From: JACJXF01 sp964349045
GTDB lineage: Bacteria; Bacteroidota; Bacteroidia; Bacteroidales; GCA-2748055
Direction of reading: 5' to 3'
Length of the DNA: 31,032 bases
Assembly: GCA_964349045.1 (NCBI GenBank)
Contig: CAYGFI010000040.1
Coordinates: 1 to 31,032, forward strand
The notes beneath the pieces were generated by a model. It was not told the origin of the DNA. It ran no database searches and saw only the letters and a program-made list of their open reading frames with translations. The translations under genes were made by a program, and so were the position numbers. Each line of letters opens with the position of its first letter. Position 1 is the stretch's first letter. Positions 8,501 to 16,267 of this stretch are shown here, piece by piece.

Positions 8501-8988
8501 GATTTCCTGACCCAGCCAAACCGCTCAGAATTCATCCACGAATAACGAAAGATGATATCCAGATCGTTGATCCCTTCTTCAAAAATTACTTTATTGCCGG
8601 GAATGTTTTTATAGAGATTTCTGAAACTGCTATAAATACCGGAATACCGGTCCGAAAAAGGCTCCCAAAAGTACTCCTTATCATCCTGTTTGCACTTTAT
8701 TAAGGTTTTACTGCCGGTATTTTCCGATGAATCCTGAATTTTATCGTCAGTGTAATAGGGAAAGAGCGCATTATCGGGATTTATCCGTCCGGCCGTTACT
8801 CCCCCGTTACTGGAAATATACATCCAATGGTTTGAATTGCTGACAATACTCATCAAAAACGGAGGCATGCGGTCGAAATTCCGGATGCAGTAAAAATCTT
8901 CGTTCCCAATGGTAACAATTTCTGAAGTTACCTTGCCTGCGGAAATTTTCAACGCGCTATTTCCAATAAATACCCTGGAATCTTTCAT
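5524..8988 (-). CDS. Large GH94-clan glycoside phosphorylase, probably acting on beta-1,3-oligoglucans (GH149-like)
   Basis: The protein has 1154 residues and no signal peptide, so it is cytoplasmic. Two motifs point to the (alpha/alpha)6 phosphorylase clan around GH94. NWRDIFQNWEAL at 469-480 parallels the YRDxxQDL acid-catalyst motif, making D472 the candidate catalytic residue. RPDWNDANNALTG begins at 649 and parallels the DWND loop of cellobiose phosphorylases. GH94 enzymes are nearer 800 residues; the greater length and the beta-1,3-glucanase neighbours favour GH149-type beta-1,3-oligoglucan phosphorylases, which yield glucose 1-phosphate. It is the last gene of the four-gene glucan operon, 127 bases after the lipoprotein glucanase. 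Clan membership is fairly secure; the exact family and substrate are inferred, and a hydrolase of a related family is possible. Confidence 0.65.
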   Translation of the reverse strand: MKDSRVFIGNSALKISAGKVTSEIVTIGNEDFYCIRNFDRMPPFLMSIVSNSNHWMYISSNGGVTAGRINPDNALFPYYTDDKIQDSSENTGSKTLIKCKQDDKEYFWEPFSDRYSGIYSSFRNLYKNIPGNKVIFEEGINDLDIIFRYSWMNSERFGWVRKSEIINTSKNRLEVEVLDGIQNILPFGIQRQTQMQYSTLMDAYKKNELVEGSNLGLFRMSSIPVDRAEPSEALRVTTVWASGIKPAKILLSTRQLDSFRQGLVLKEETGTRGTRGAFLINASLSLPAGRNHEWIMVAETRQDSSDVQNLLFSLKQPENLQKEALADVERGTENLRAIVSYSDGLQECADKRVSGRHFSNVLFNVMRGGIFKDAYTIKLSDFILHLKQFNKVKAKEYEPWLAELDEVITYAVLIQKAENTSDPDFYRLVLEYLPISFSRRHGDPSRPWNIFSINIKNEDGSDTLSYQGNWRDIFQNWEALAMSFPLFTKGMICKFLNASTADGYNPYRISREGFDWEIHDPSDPWSNIGYWGDHQIIYLLKLLEISEKFFPGELEPWFIRDIFVYANVPYRIKPFSKIIKNPQDSIVFDEELNEKLLQQARTIGSDGKLLTGKDGKIYKVNLTEKLLVSILAKLSNFIPEAGIWMNTQRPDWNDANNALTGFGVSMITLYHLRRHLEFLNHLIKHSKTRYYLVSTELKSFFDEVSTCFAIHGNLLGKGIDDVRRKEISFHLGITGNTYREKIYKGFNGEKSEILKSEMLSFMELSLLYINDTIRINRCSDGMYHSYNLISIKEDRMVIRNLYEMLEGQVSVLGSGYLSTKESLELLNSLRKSKMYREDQNSYTLYPDRELQLFTEKNIIPENELKKSGILKTLLKDKNTDIIQQDIAGFVHFNSGFNNASALKASLNQLSKRISLTSGDIMEVLDIYERIFDHQSFTGRSGTFFKYEGLGSIYWHMVSKLLLSTGEIIQKGISEGAAPEIISELVKHFYEIKEGIGVHKSPEVYGAFTTDPYSHTPSMLGAQQPGMTGQVKEDILSRWIELGINIQNGQIIIQPVLLRKEDFILPGKNGIKKIPKPYLKFSYCGVPFEYIMDDHEGICVHYNWGDVMRCGGFTIDKETSRDIATRSERILKVQVKISEKTLEPAKKDKRSVSEH

Positions 8989-9115
8989 GTTTCTATATCA
9001 AGTAAGAAAATTAACCACTACGAAATGGAGAACCATTGATTGATATTTTTAACAAATTAAAAATTAAATGATTAATTCTTTAAAAACCCAATAGCCCGGA
9101 AAGAAGAATTAATGC

Positions 9116-10429
9116 TTATTTTTTCACCCTAAACGGAAAATTAACCGTTGCAGCATGGTTCTTACCATCAAGGATGTAAACAAAAAGACGGTAAAACCCC
9201 GGATTGACGGGAGCATTAAAAACCACCTTACCAGGATCGGCCATCTTAACAAGTTCATCAAGAGCCTCCGGACGCGTTTCAAAATCTCCCCCGTCTTTAA
9301 GATCTGTACTTTCATGAAGAATTTCAACCCGTACAGAAAGTGTGTCCTTATCAATATCCATAGCCTGGATAGCAGAAACGTACTCTTTCCCGGGTTTGAG
9401 TGTAATATTATCAAAACGGGTTTTACCGTTAAGAGTAGCAGAAATTATAGACGGGCTGCGGTTTTCAGGCCAGCTTCCTGTCCAGAATTTATGCATCTGA
9501 TCTATCGCTTCCATTTCCTCGCCATCTTCAGTGAAAAGTCCGTACCAGGTCGGTGTCCTTTCCTGCTTCTGTCCCCATAAAAACACAAAGGAGCCCATGC
9601 AGTTATTGTTATCGGCGAGAATTGCCTTTTCATATCTCTCTGCAATAGCAATCGCTTTTTCGGAGGATGTTTGTTCAATAGGCGCTTCCCATTCGGTAAG
9701 TTCAACTTCCCAATGACCCGTGGCTCCCCATTCCGTTACGATGTAAGGTCCGGAATAACCGGCATCGCTCAGACGTTTTGGTAAATTAACAATGTCGCCA
9801 TACATCTGCACCGACAGAAAATCGATATCAGGACAGTTTGCGGCAATATAATCAACTTCGTTCTTCCCGATACCTGCAAGCATCGTAGTGGTTGGGTGGT
9901 TACCGTCAACTTCATGGATCATTGCGGCAATTTCCTGAACAGCGTCCCACACCTTATTGTTGGTTGCCCGAAGATTTAACTCATTCCCGATACCCCAGCC
10001 AAGCAAGGCAGGATGATCTTTCAGGGCAATGATATCTTTCCTGATCGAATTGAGCTGAACAGCAACCTGTGCTGAATCGTTATAATCAAAACCATGTCTT
10101 TCGCGGGCTACTTCCAGGCCCATCATTACCATTAATCCGTTTTTCAGGGCTTCATCGAGGACATCTTTTCCGCTTCGTTGCCCATTTTCAACGCGCCATG
10201 TGCGCATTGCATTAGCGCCATGTTTCGCAAGGGCTTCAATATTCCCGAATTCGCAACCTCCACCTTTAATAAAAAATTCCTGACCGTTGACGTACAAACG
10301 GTTTTTACCGTCAATATTCGAAAGTATAACTTTTGAACCGCTAACGGCATTTTCCTTATTGGGACCTGAGTTACATCCACTAAAAATGAGTGTAAGCATT
10401 GACAGAAAAATTATTGCATTGTGTTTCAT
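9116..10429 (-). CDS. Lipoprotein glycoside hydrolase, TIM barrel plus Ig-like domain (GH158-like, putative endo-beta-1,3-glucanase)
   Basis: This is a 437-residue lipoprotein: the signal peptide ends LIFSGC, with the lipidated Cys at residue 19. The barrel (about 35-320) carries a GWGIGNELN strand-4 motif with E150 as the probable acid/base and YIVTEWGA with E233 as the nucleophile, the clan GH-A pattern. The 83-residue spacing between these glutamates fits what I remember for Bacteroides GH158 laminarinase. From about 325 an Ig-like domain follows (DIDKDTLSVRVEI), also as in GH158. Lipidation places it at the outer or inner membrane facing the periplasm or cell surface. It sits 23 bases downstream of the sugar transporter. 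GH2- or GH5-like alternatives cannot be excluded by eye. Confidence 0.65.
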   Translation of the reverse strand: MKHNAIIFLSMLTLIFSGCNSGPNKENAVSGSKVILSNIDGKNRLYVNGQEFFIKGGGCEFGNIEALAKHGANAMRTWRVENGQRSGKDVLDEALKNGLMVMMGLEVARERHGFDYNDSAQVAVQLNSIRKDIIALKDHPALLGWGIGNELNLRATNNKVWDAVQEIAAMIHEVDGNHPTTTMLAGIGKNEVDYIAANCPDIDFLSVQMYGDIVNLPKRLSDAGYSGPYIVTEWGATGHWEVELTEWEAPIEQTSSEKAIAIAERYEKAILADNNNCMGSFVFLWGQKQERTPTWYGLFTEDGEEMEAIDQMHKFWTGSWPENRSPSIISATLNGKTRFDNITLKPGKEYVSAIQAMDIDKDTLSVRVEILHESTDLKDGGDFETRPEALDELVKMADPGKVVFNAPVNPGFYRLFVYILDGKNHAATVNFPFRVKK

Positions 10430-10452
10430 GACTTCGTTTTTAAATTCTTATG

Positions 10453-12024
10453 TTACTTGTTTACGAGAATTGATTCAATTTCTTCGAGGGATTTTCCTTT
10501 TGTCTCCGGAATAAACCGTAATACAAAAAGCAGGGTTAAAAATCCGAAACCGGCGAAAAGGTAAAAGGTCGTAGCCGATCCCAGGTATTCAAGCTCCATT
10601 GGAAATACAGAGGCAACCGAGAAGCTGACAATAGAGTTCCAGAATCCGACAATGGAAATGGCAAGGCCTCTGAGTTTATTGGGGAAAATCTCGGATAACA
10701 AGGCCCACATCACCGGACCCAGGGAAATCGCGAATGAGGCAACATACATGATCAGACCAATAAGTACCCAAATGGAACGAATGTTGATGCTGTGTTTCAG
10801 GATCAGTTCCTTGTACAGGTTGTAATTATCCTGCCCGATTTCTGCCTTTACCTCATCAAAAAAGGCAACCTCAGTGGTATAAACATTATTTTTATATTTA
10901 CTGAGCTCTTCAAAAACAGGAATTGCATTCTGAGGATGTATCCCTGCTTCGATTTCCTTTTTAATACTTGCAAGACCAGCGTCATTAAGGGTATATTTTG
11001 CATTCCCGAATGAAAACCCGGTAATAAAAAGTGAAAGGGTAATTCCAATGGAACCAATGATCAGTAAGGGTTTCCTGCCTAACCGATCGATCAGAAACAT
11101 AGCTACAATAGTCATCGCCACATTGGTCAATCCAATGATAATTGCCTGCATAAAGGCAGCATCTTTCCCTCCACCAGCCATTTCGAAAATCATAGGGGCA
11201 TAATAGAAAATTGCGTTAATACCGGTGATCTGCTGGAAAAATGCTATCCCAAGACCAATGACCAGGACGGTCTTCATCTTTTTCGAGAAAACTTCGCGGA
11301 ACCCTGCCTTCTCCGAATTAATATCTTTGTTAAGACTTTCCCGGATCTCTTTGAATTCAATGGCTGCCTGATCTTTTCCGTTTACTTTCTGAAGAACAGT
11401 CATGGCTTCCTCGTCTTTGCCTTTTTGCATAAGCCAGCGCGGACTCCTGGGCACAAAGAACAGGAGTATAAAATACAATAAGGCAGGTATCAGACCAACC
11501 CCCAGCATCCATCTCCATTTCATATCCGGATCATCAATACTTTGCTGAAGGAAATAGTTTGAAAAATAAGCTATAGAGATACCCAGTACTATATTTAGCT
11601 GGTTGAAAGTTACCAGGGTTCCCCTGAGTTTACGGGGTGCAATTTCGGCAATATACATGGGAGCGATAAGTATAGCCATCCCTACCCCGACCCCTCCTAT
11701 AATTCTTGCAGAAATAAAAAATACAACGTTATGAGCCAAAGCCGTTCCTGCAGCACAATACGCGAAAAGAACAGCTGTAAAAATAAGAATTTTTTTTCGT
11801 CCAAAACGGTCTGCCAGGGCACCGGCAATGATGTTTCCCATGATGGCCCCAAGGATTATAGAACCAACAGAGAAACCGATAAGCCATGAACCGGTATCCA
11901 GGTTAAATGATACTTTGTAAAAGGGAGTAGCCCCGGAAATTACCGCACTGTCAAATCCCAGGAGAAATCCGCCAAGTGCAACAATCAGCGAAATGACTAT
12001 TGAAAACAGTTTATTACTTTTCAT
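10453..12024 (-). CDS. MFS sugar porter (proton-coupled sugar transporter)
   Basis: This inner-membrane transporter of the sugar porter (SP) family has 523 residues and about 12 membrane segments. Family signatures include GFDSAVISG in helix 1 (23-31), DRFGRKK between helices 2 and 3 (72-78), PRSPRWL after helix 6 (192-198) and QQITGIN in helix 7 (264-270). A second DRLGRKP is followed by the terminal PETKGKSLEEIE (from 506). QQITGIN is the sugar-contact stretch in XylE and GLUTs. An insert of roughly 60 charged residues between the helices after DRLGRKP (about 350-415) makes it longer than XylE. It is flanked by glucanases, 21 and 23 bases away, so the expected cargo is glucose or a short beta-glucan oligosaccharide entering from the periplasm. 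Confidence 0.88.
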   Translation of the reverse strand: MKSNKLFSIVISLIVALGGFLLGFDSAVISGATPFYKVSFNLDTGSWLIGFSVGSIILGAIMGNIIAGALADRFGRKKILIFTAVLFAYCAAGTALAHNVVFFISARIIGGVGVGMAILIAPMYIAEIAPRKLRGTLVTFNQLNIVLGISIAYFSNYFLQQSIDDPDMKWRWMLGVGLIPALLYFILLFFVPRSPRWLMQKGKDEEAMTVLQKVNGKDQAAIEFKEIRESLNKDINSEKAGFREVFSKKMKTVLVIGLGIAFFQQITGINAIFYYAPMIFEMAGGGKDAAFMQAIIIGLTNVAMTIVAMFLIDRLGRKPLLIIGSIGITLSLFITGFSFGNAKYTLNDAGLASIKKEIEAGIHPQNAIPVFEELSKYKNNVYTTEVAFFDEVKAEIGQDNYNLYKELILKHSINIRSIWVLIGLIMYVASFAISLGPVMWALLSEIFPNKLRGLAISIVGFWNSIVSFSVASVFPMELEYLGSATTFYLFAGFGFLTLLFVLRFIPETKGKSLEEIESILVNK

Positions 12025-12045
12025 TGTAGCTTTGGATAATAGGGT

Positions 12046-14103
12046 TTATTCTTTGATGAATTTTGAGAAATATTTTTGATCCGTTGTATTGATTTCAATA
12101 AGATACATTCCGGGATGCAAGGACGTGATGTATTCCGACATGATGATCTTTTGCTCACCTGCTCCGACACTTTTGGAAATGCCTGAGGATACCTGTTTTC
12201 CTGAAATGTCCGTGATTTTGGTTTTGACATCACCCCGGGTTTTCATTTTAAGATGAACAATCATCACGTCCTTTACAGGATTCGGATAAAGGACAATCTG
12301 ACCGGAGCCTGCAAAAAGATCCTTTTGAGATACTGTATTATCAACTATTATTTTAACAGGCCCCAGATTAAACCCTCCCTTTACGGCTTCGATACGAAGT
12401 ACTGTATCTGTAGTATTGAAATATAAGAGTCTCTCCGAAACCGTGAGGAAAGTTGTCCAGGCACCCGTGGAGGGAACCGCAATATCATTAATTCTTGATT
12501 CACCGTTTATCAATACTCTTATGGGTCCGGGATTGCTCGTATTCTGAGAGGCAACTTTCATTTCAATCCTGTAATAGCCCGATACAGGAACTTTTATTGT
12601 ATACTCAAGCCATTCGCCGGTTGATATCCACCCAACATTTGGAAATAACGGTTGATTTTCGGTATCAACCCTTTCATCCTCGCGAGGTCCGGTTCCCTGG
12701 TTACTTGCATCAACATCGTGATAAGCCACCCCTTCTCCCCCGTAATCATAGTCGGTTGAGTTGATCGTTCCGGGGATAACGAACGGAGATTCCAGGTCCG
12801 GATAAGGATACTGGCCATATTTGTAAATTTTTTTACTGATACTGCTTGTGCCGCACGAATTAGTAATCTGTAGATTTACCATTCCAGACCCTGTACCCCA
12901 AACCACCTCGGCCATGTTACTTGTATCACCGGCAATGAAAGATGCCCCTTCAGGAACATTCCACAGGTAATCCGTTTCATTTATTACCGGCACGAAAAAA
13001 AAAAGATTGCCGGCAGATTGATCATAAAATGTAGGGCCTTCAATCCTGGGATGAGCCAAACCTATATTTTTACTTTTAACAATTGAAGTGGTGCAGGATG
13101 TTGTTATATTACACAACAATTCCCCGGCAGCACAGCCCCAGTCAACAACAACCGCGTTTGAGTCAGCCCTGGTTAACAAACTTGCTCCTTCAGGAACCGA
13201 CCAGAGGAACTGGCGGCCTTCAGCAACAGGAAGGCTGAAACTCAGGTTCTTTTCTTTCGCGATAACGGAATCCTTCCCCTCGATTATTTCGTTTTCTGCC
13301 AATTTATAAACTCTGACATAATCAACTTCGAACTTCTGTGGGAATATAGTTGTAGCATCAGGGTAACCGGGCCAGGTTCCGCCAACGGCAAGATTCAGTA
13401 TGATAAAATATTTCTGATGAAATTCGCTGAGAGCAGATGGTGTAATATTCATGGTGGCAAATTGAACTCCATCTAAAAACCAGTTTGTTTTTTGCGAATT
13501 CCACTCCATGGAGAAAATATGGAAATCATCCGCAAACCTTCCTGATGTAAGCCTTTTGCTTCCCCCGTATTGTGCATGGTTTCCATTTACATCTGCCCAG
13601 TGATTAGTTCCGTAAGATGTCCGGTCACGGGGATCAACTCCTCCAATCATTTCCATAATGTCGATTTCACCACACCTCGGCCAGCTAACCTGATCTATAT
13701 TGGCGCCCAACATCCAGAATGCGGGCCAAATGCCTTGTCCATAAGGAAGTTTAAGCCTGGCTTCCACTTTACCGTACATAAATTCTGCCTTGCCTTTAGT
13801 GTTGATGCGGGCGGAAGTATAGGCTTGTCCGCCAAAGTTTTCCTTAATGGCAGTAATGACCATGCGGCCACTATCTACCCAACAATTATCTGTGTCGTTA
13901 CGGGTATAATATTGCCTTTCGCTGTTTGCCCCGTTATTATTTCCAATTTCCATATTCCAGATGGTGGGATCCGGAAAGCCTGTATAATCAAATTCTTCTG
14001 CCCATACAAGCTCATAGCACTGGGAATAGGATTTTAGTGTGCCAAAAAATACAAGAAGGATTAATGCCGGGAAAGCAAGGAATTGATTTTTCCTGTTTAT
14101 CAC
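12046..14103 (-). CDS. Secreted GH16 endo-beta-1,3-glucanase (laminarinase) with CBM6 and T9SS sorting domain
   Basis: This extracellular enzyme has 685 residues and starts at a GTG. A signal peptide (about 1-28) precedes the GH16 domain (about 30-270) with catalytic GEIDIMEMIG: E146 nucleophile, D148, E151 acid/base. The extra Met in EIDIME is the bulge typical of laminarinases and lichenases. Two Ig/PKD-like repeats follow (about 275-350 and 352-428); each contains W-x-VPEGAS and a WG, and each ends at a Thr-rich SC motif. A CBM6-type carbohydrate-binding module (about 440-590, with AYHDVDASNQG and DERVDT) comes next. The last ~85 residues, from VLYPNPVKD to KFIKE, are a type A T9SS sorting domain, so export depends on the T9SS. 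It is the first gene of the operon. Laminarin is the likely substrate; mixed-linkage glucan is the alternative. Confidence 0.9.
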   Translation of the reverse strand: MINRKNQFLAFPALILLVFFGTLKSYSQCYELVWAEEFDYTGFPDPTIWNMEIGNNNGANSERQYYTRNDTDNCWVDSGRMVITAIKENFGGQAYTSARINTKGKAEFMYGKVEARLKLPYGQGIWPAFWMLGANIDQVSWPRCGEIDIMEMIGGVDPRDRTSYGTNHWADVNGNHAQYGGSKRLTSGRFADDFHIFSMEWNSQKTNWFLDGVQFATMNITPSALSEFHQKYFIILNLAVGGTWPGYPDATTIFPQKFEVDYVRVYKLAENEIIEGKDSVIAKEKNLSFSLPVAEGRQFLWSVPEGASLLTRADSNAVVVDWGCAAGELLCNITTSCTTSIVKSKNIGLAHPRIEGPTFYDQSAGNLFFFVPVINETDYLWNVPEGASFIAGDTSNMAEVVWGTGSGMVNLQITNSCGTSSISKKIYKYGQYPYPDLESPFVIPGTINSTDYDYGGEGVAYHDVDASNQGTGPREDERVDTENQPLFPNVGWISTGEWLEYTIKVPVSGYYRIEMKVASQNTSNPGPIRVLINGESRINDIAVPSTGAWTTFLTVSERLLYFNTTDTVLRIEAVKGGFNLGPVKIIVDNTVSQKDLFAGSGQIVLYPNPVKDVMIVHLKMKTRGDVKTKITDISGKQVSSGISKSVGAGEQKIIMSEYITSLHPGMYLIEINTTDQKYFSKFIKE

Positions 14104-14244
14104 TGTAGTTTAGTTAATTAGTCGTAAAAAGATAAAAAAATATTTTACAAAAAGACTGCTCTAAGGTAAAGAATATTTTTATAATATCCTTTTTTGGAAT
14201 ATCAGGAAATTGGAAGGAATTGAGCTTGGGTAACTGAAGTTTGA

Positions 14245-14267
14245 AGTGCCTGAAGTTTGGAATACTT
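14245..14267. repeat. Degenerate 23-bp microrepeat (also at 18893-18915)
   Basis: AGTGCCTGAAGTTTGGAATACTT on the plus strand matches the reverse complement of 18893-18915 at 18 of 23 positions. Both lie in stretches of loosely repeated AGT-rich units in intergenic DNA. Confidence 0.35.
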
Positions 14268-14289
14268 AAAGTTAAAGGATTTGTCAAAT

Positions 14290-14327
14290 CCCCGGTTTAT
14301 AATACATTAGCCCGGGGAAAACCGGGG
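14290..14327. repeat. Inverted repeat upstream of the glucan operon
   Basis: CCCCGGTTT (14290-14298) is the perfect reverse complement of AAACCGGGG (14319-14327), with a 20-base loop that itself contains CCCGGGG. No T-run follows on either strand. It lies in the 422-base interval between the GH16 start and the OsmC remnant. Otherwise that interval holds the microrepeat at 14245, the short ORF at 14332 and a T-rich low-complexity stretch (about 14507-14560). Confidence 0.5.
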
Positions 14328-14331
14328 AGAT

Positions 14332-14484
14332 CTACAATAATACCTTTACATCCGGGTAGCCCATCAGCTTGAGAATAAAATAGTTGACAGCCGCTTCGCC
14401 GGGATCGTCGGAAAAGCAAAAAAGCTCCGCGTATCTTGGGATTTTGTTCAACCGGGACTTCTCGCTTGGCGCTGCTCGCCGCAT
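14332..14484 (-). pseudogene. 50-residue ORF with a weak rhodanese-like C-terminus
   Basis: This ATG-to-TAG frame reads MRRAAPSEKSRLNKIPRYAE, then AELFCFSDDPGEAAVNYFIL, then KLMGYPDVKVLL. The last 25 residues resemble the active-loop-to-C-terminal helix of thiosulfate sulfurtransferases (…AAVNYFxLKLMGYPDVKV…), but the usual G-S-W-x-E-W ending is missing. The N-terminal 20 residues look like translated non-coding repeat DNA. It may be a remnant, or a dispersed non-coding repeat that happens to be open. Low confidence in any protein. Confidence 0.25.
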
Positions 14485-14525
14485 AAAGTCCTATTTAATA
14501 GCTATTCGTTGTTTTTGTTTTTCGT

Positions 14526-14958
14526 TTAGTTTTCACTTGTTTTTGTTTTCGCATTATGTTTAACTGGAAAATTTACAGAGTTTGCAATGAAGCACAAATC
14601 GTTCGCTTTTTTATGAAATTCATTTGCTTTGTTTACCATTGATTTATCTGTTACAGTTACAATCGGGTTTAATGTTACTTCCTTAAATTGTCTACCACTA
14701 TTAGCAGTTTCAATCATAAGTCCCGTTGCATTGTCAATATATTCAACTACTATTATACCAGCCTCTGAACATAGATGTAAATACCAAAGCATATGACAGG
14801 CAGATAAGGAACAAACTAATAAATCTTCCGGATTATCTTTTTGTCATTAATATGATTTGCCTGTCCTCTAAAAAAATTAGCTTCAGAAATCAGTGTCACT
14901 GAATCAAAGGGAATGACCGCTGGATAATACAGAACATATTGCCCCCCAAATTCGGTGA
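14526..14958 (-). pseudogene. OsmC-family gene, frameshifted and 5'-truncated
   Basis: The minus strand encodes the C-terminal ~110 residues of an OsmC/Ohr-like protein. The upstream part reads DSVTLISEANFFRGQANHIN in one frame. After a shift in the AAAAAG run (about 14835-14843) it continues in another frame as DNPEDLLVCSLSACHMLWYL, then the HLC...ATGLMIETANSG core and the CFIANSVNFPV ending, with the stop at 14526. SLSACHM carries the second redox-family Cys position. The first ~40 residues of the family are absent, because an in-frame stop lies at the junction with the HemN-like gene. Any product starting at the internal ATG (14792) would lack half the fold. A sequencing indel could explain the shift, but not the missing 5' end. 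Confidence 0.75.
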
Positions 14959-14959
14959 A

Positions 14960-16255
14960 TTATAAAACTATTTCATCAGGCCAGGGATTCATTTTTGAAG
15001 TTCCCCATAGCCTACTGATATAATCAATGGAGAAAAAGTCTTCAAAAGCATGAAGCCAATAAGTACCTTTGTCTGTCAGGGTAATCTGATCATGGCCATT
15101 GTGTAAAAATCCTATTTGATTGAGTAGGTTCATGTAGGTGCCATATTTCTTGTCGAAATCATAATTAAACCTGCGCTGAAAGTCACTTTTCCTGAATTTC
15201 GTTTCATAAATCCTCCAATAAAGCCATCCGGCCATTTGTGCTTTTTCCGTTAAATCCACCGACAAAGCAATGGGAGAATTACCTTTTTCAAGGGCTTTAT
15301 TGTATTCCGCAACATTAAATGTATTTATATAAAAAATGTTTTTAAGATAGGCCCCCCCACTGGCACCAAGTCCTATATATGACGGAACTGTTACCGAACA
15401 ATATTTGTCAATACCTTTTTTAGTAAATGCCCATACAGAGGAACGCTCAAATCCTGAATCATAGAATATATCTTCTATTATTTTAAGATATTTTCTTCTG
15501 CGTAACATGGTTGCCCATGTTTTTCTTTTATTGGTAAATTCTCTTCCAAATCCGGTATAAGGAAATTTAAATAATGGATAGGTTGCCGCCTGATGTATAC
15601 CAAGATTTACCATCTCATAGGCAGTCTGTTCAACTTCAAGTGCCGTTTGTTCAGGCAGATCAAAAATAAAATCAATGTTTACGCACTCAAAGTTTTTCCC
15701 AACAGCTCTTTCCACACTTTTTTTCACTTCATTTACGGAGTATGGTCTTTCAAGAACTTTCAGATGTTTGTTTTGCAAAGATTCAACGCCAATACTTAGG
15801 TACTTTACCCCCATTGCTTCTATAATACTCAAATTTTCAAGGGTTAGATGATTGGGATGACTTTCCATATGAATGTGACACTGCATGTTAAAACGCTTGT
15901 AGATATGATTGATTATCTCCTCAATACCTTTTCTCACCATTGTAGTTGGTGTGCCGCCACCAATATAGAAACTGGTAATGGGTTTATTACCCATCACAGG
16001 AGCATAGATTTCAATTTCTCTTATAACTGCTTTTACATAATTTATACAAACATAATCCCTAAAGATTTCCTTATTGTATGGGCAGTACGGACATATCTGA
16101 TTACAAAAAGGTATGTGCAGGTATAATCCAATTTGATCAAGATCACCTAAGTTTTGTCCAATTAAAACATTTTCCGGAATATTATTTTGAAATACTATTT
16201 CATTCTGACCAGTAAAGTGACTGCTTATTTTTCTTCTTATTAAGCCCGAAATCAT
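14960..16255 (-). CDS. HemN/HemW-like radical SAM protein
   Basis: This 431-residue cytoplasmic protein of the coproporphyrinogen III oxidase-like radical SAM family binds a 4Fe-4S cluster through C51, C55 and C58 (CNQICPYC) after LYLHIPF. It has the SAM-binding GGGTP at 99-103 and the family's ESHPNHLT, GVKYLSIGVES and NIDFIFDLPEQT blocks. The C-terminal third is a HemN_C-like region ending in a winged-helix-like segment. It lacks the N-terminal PRYTSYP of true HemN, so heme synthesis is not implied. The family also includes heme chaperones, heme-degrading methyltransferases and unassigned enzymes. It is the last gene of a tight four-gene operon, 12 bases after the START-like gene, and probably serves that pathway. 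Confidence 0.85.
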   Translation of the reverse strand: MISGLIRRKISSHFTGQNEIVFQNNIPENVLIGQNLGDLDQIGLYLHIPFCNQICPYCPYNKEIFRDYVCINYVKAVIREIEIYAPVMGNKPITSFYIGGGTPTTMVRKGIEEIINHIYKRFNMQCHIHMESHPNHLTLENLSIIEAMGVKYLSIGVESLQNKHLKVLERPYSVNEVKKSVERAVGKNFECVNIDFIFDLPEQTALEVEQTAYEMVNLGIHQAATYPLFKFPYTGFGREFTNKRKTWATMLRRRKYLKIIEDIFYDSGFERSSVWAFTKKGIDKYCSVTVPSYIGLGASGGAYLKNIFYINTFNVAEYNKALEKGNSPIALSVDLTEKAQMAGWLYWRIYETKFRKSDFQRRFNYDFDKKYGTYMNLLNQIGFLHNGHDQITLTDKGTYWLHAFEDFFSIDYISRLWGTSKMNPWPDEIVL

Positions 16256-16267
16256 AATTGCCAGGTT

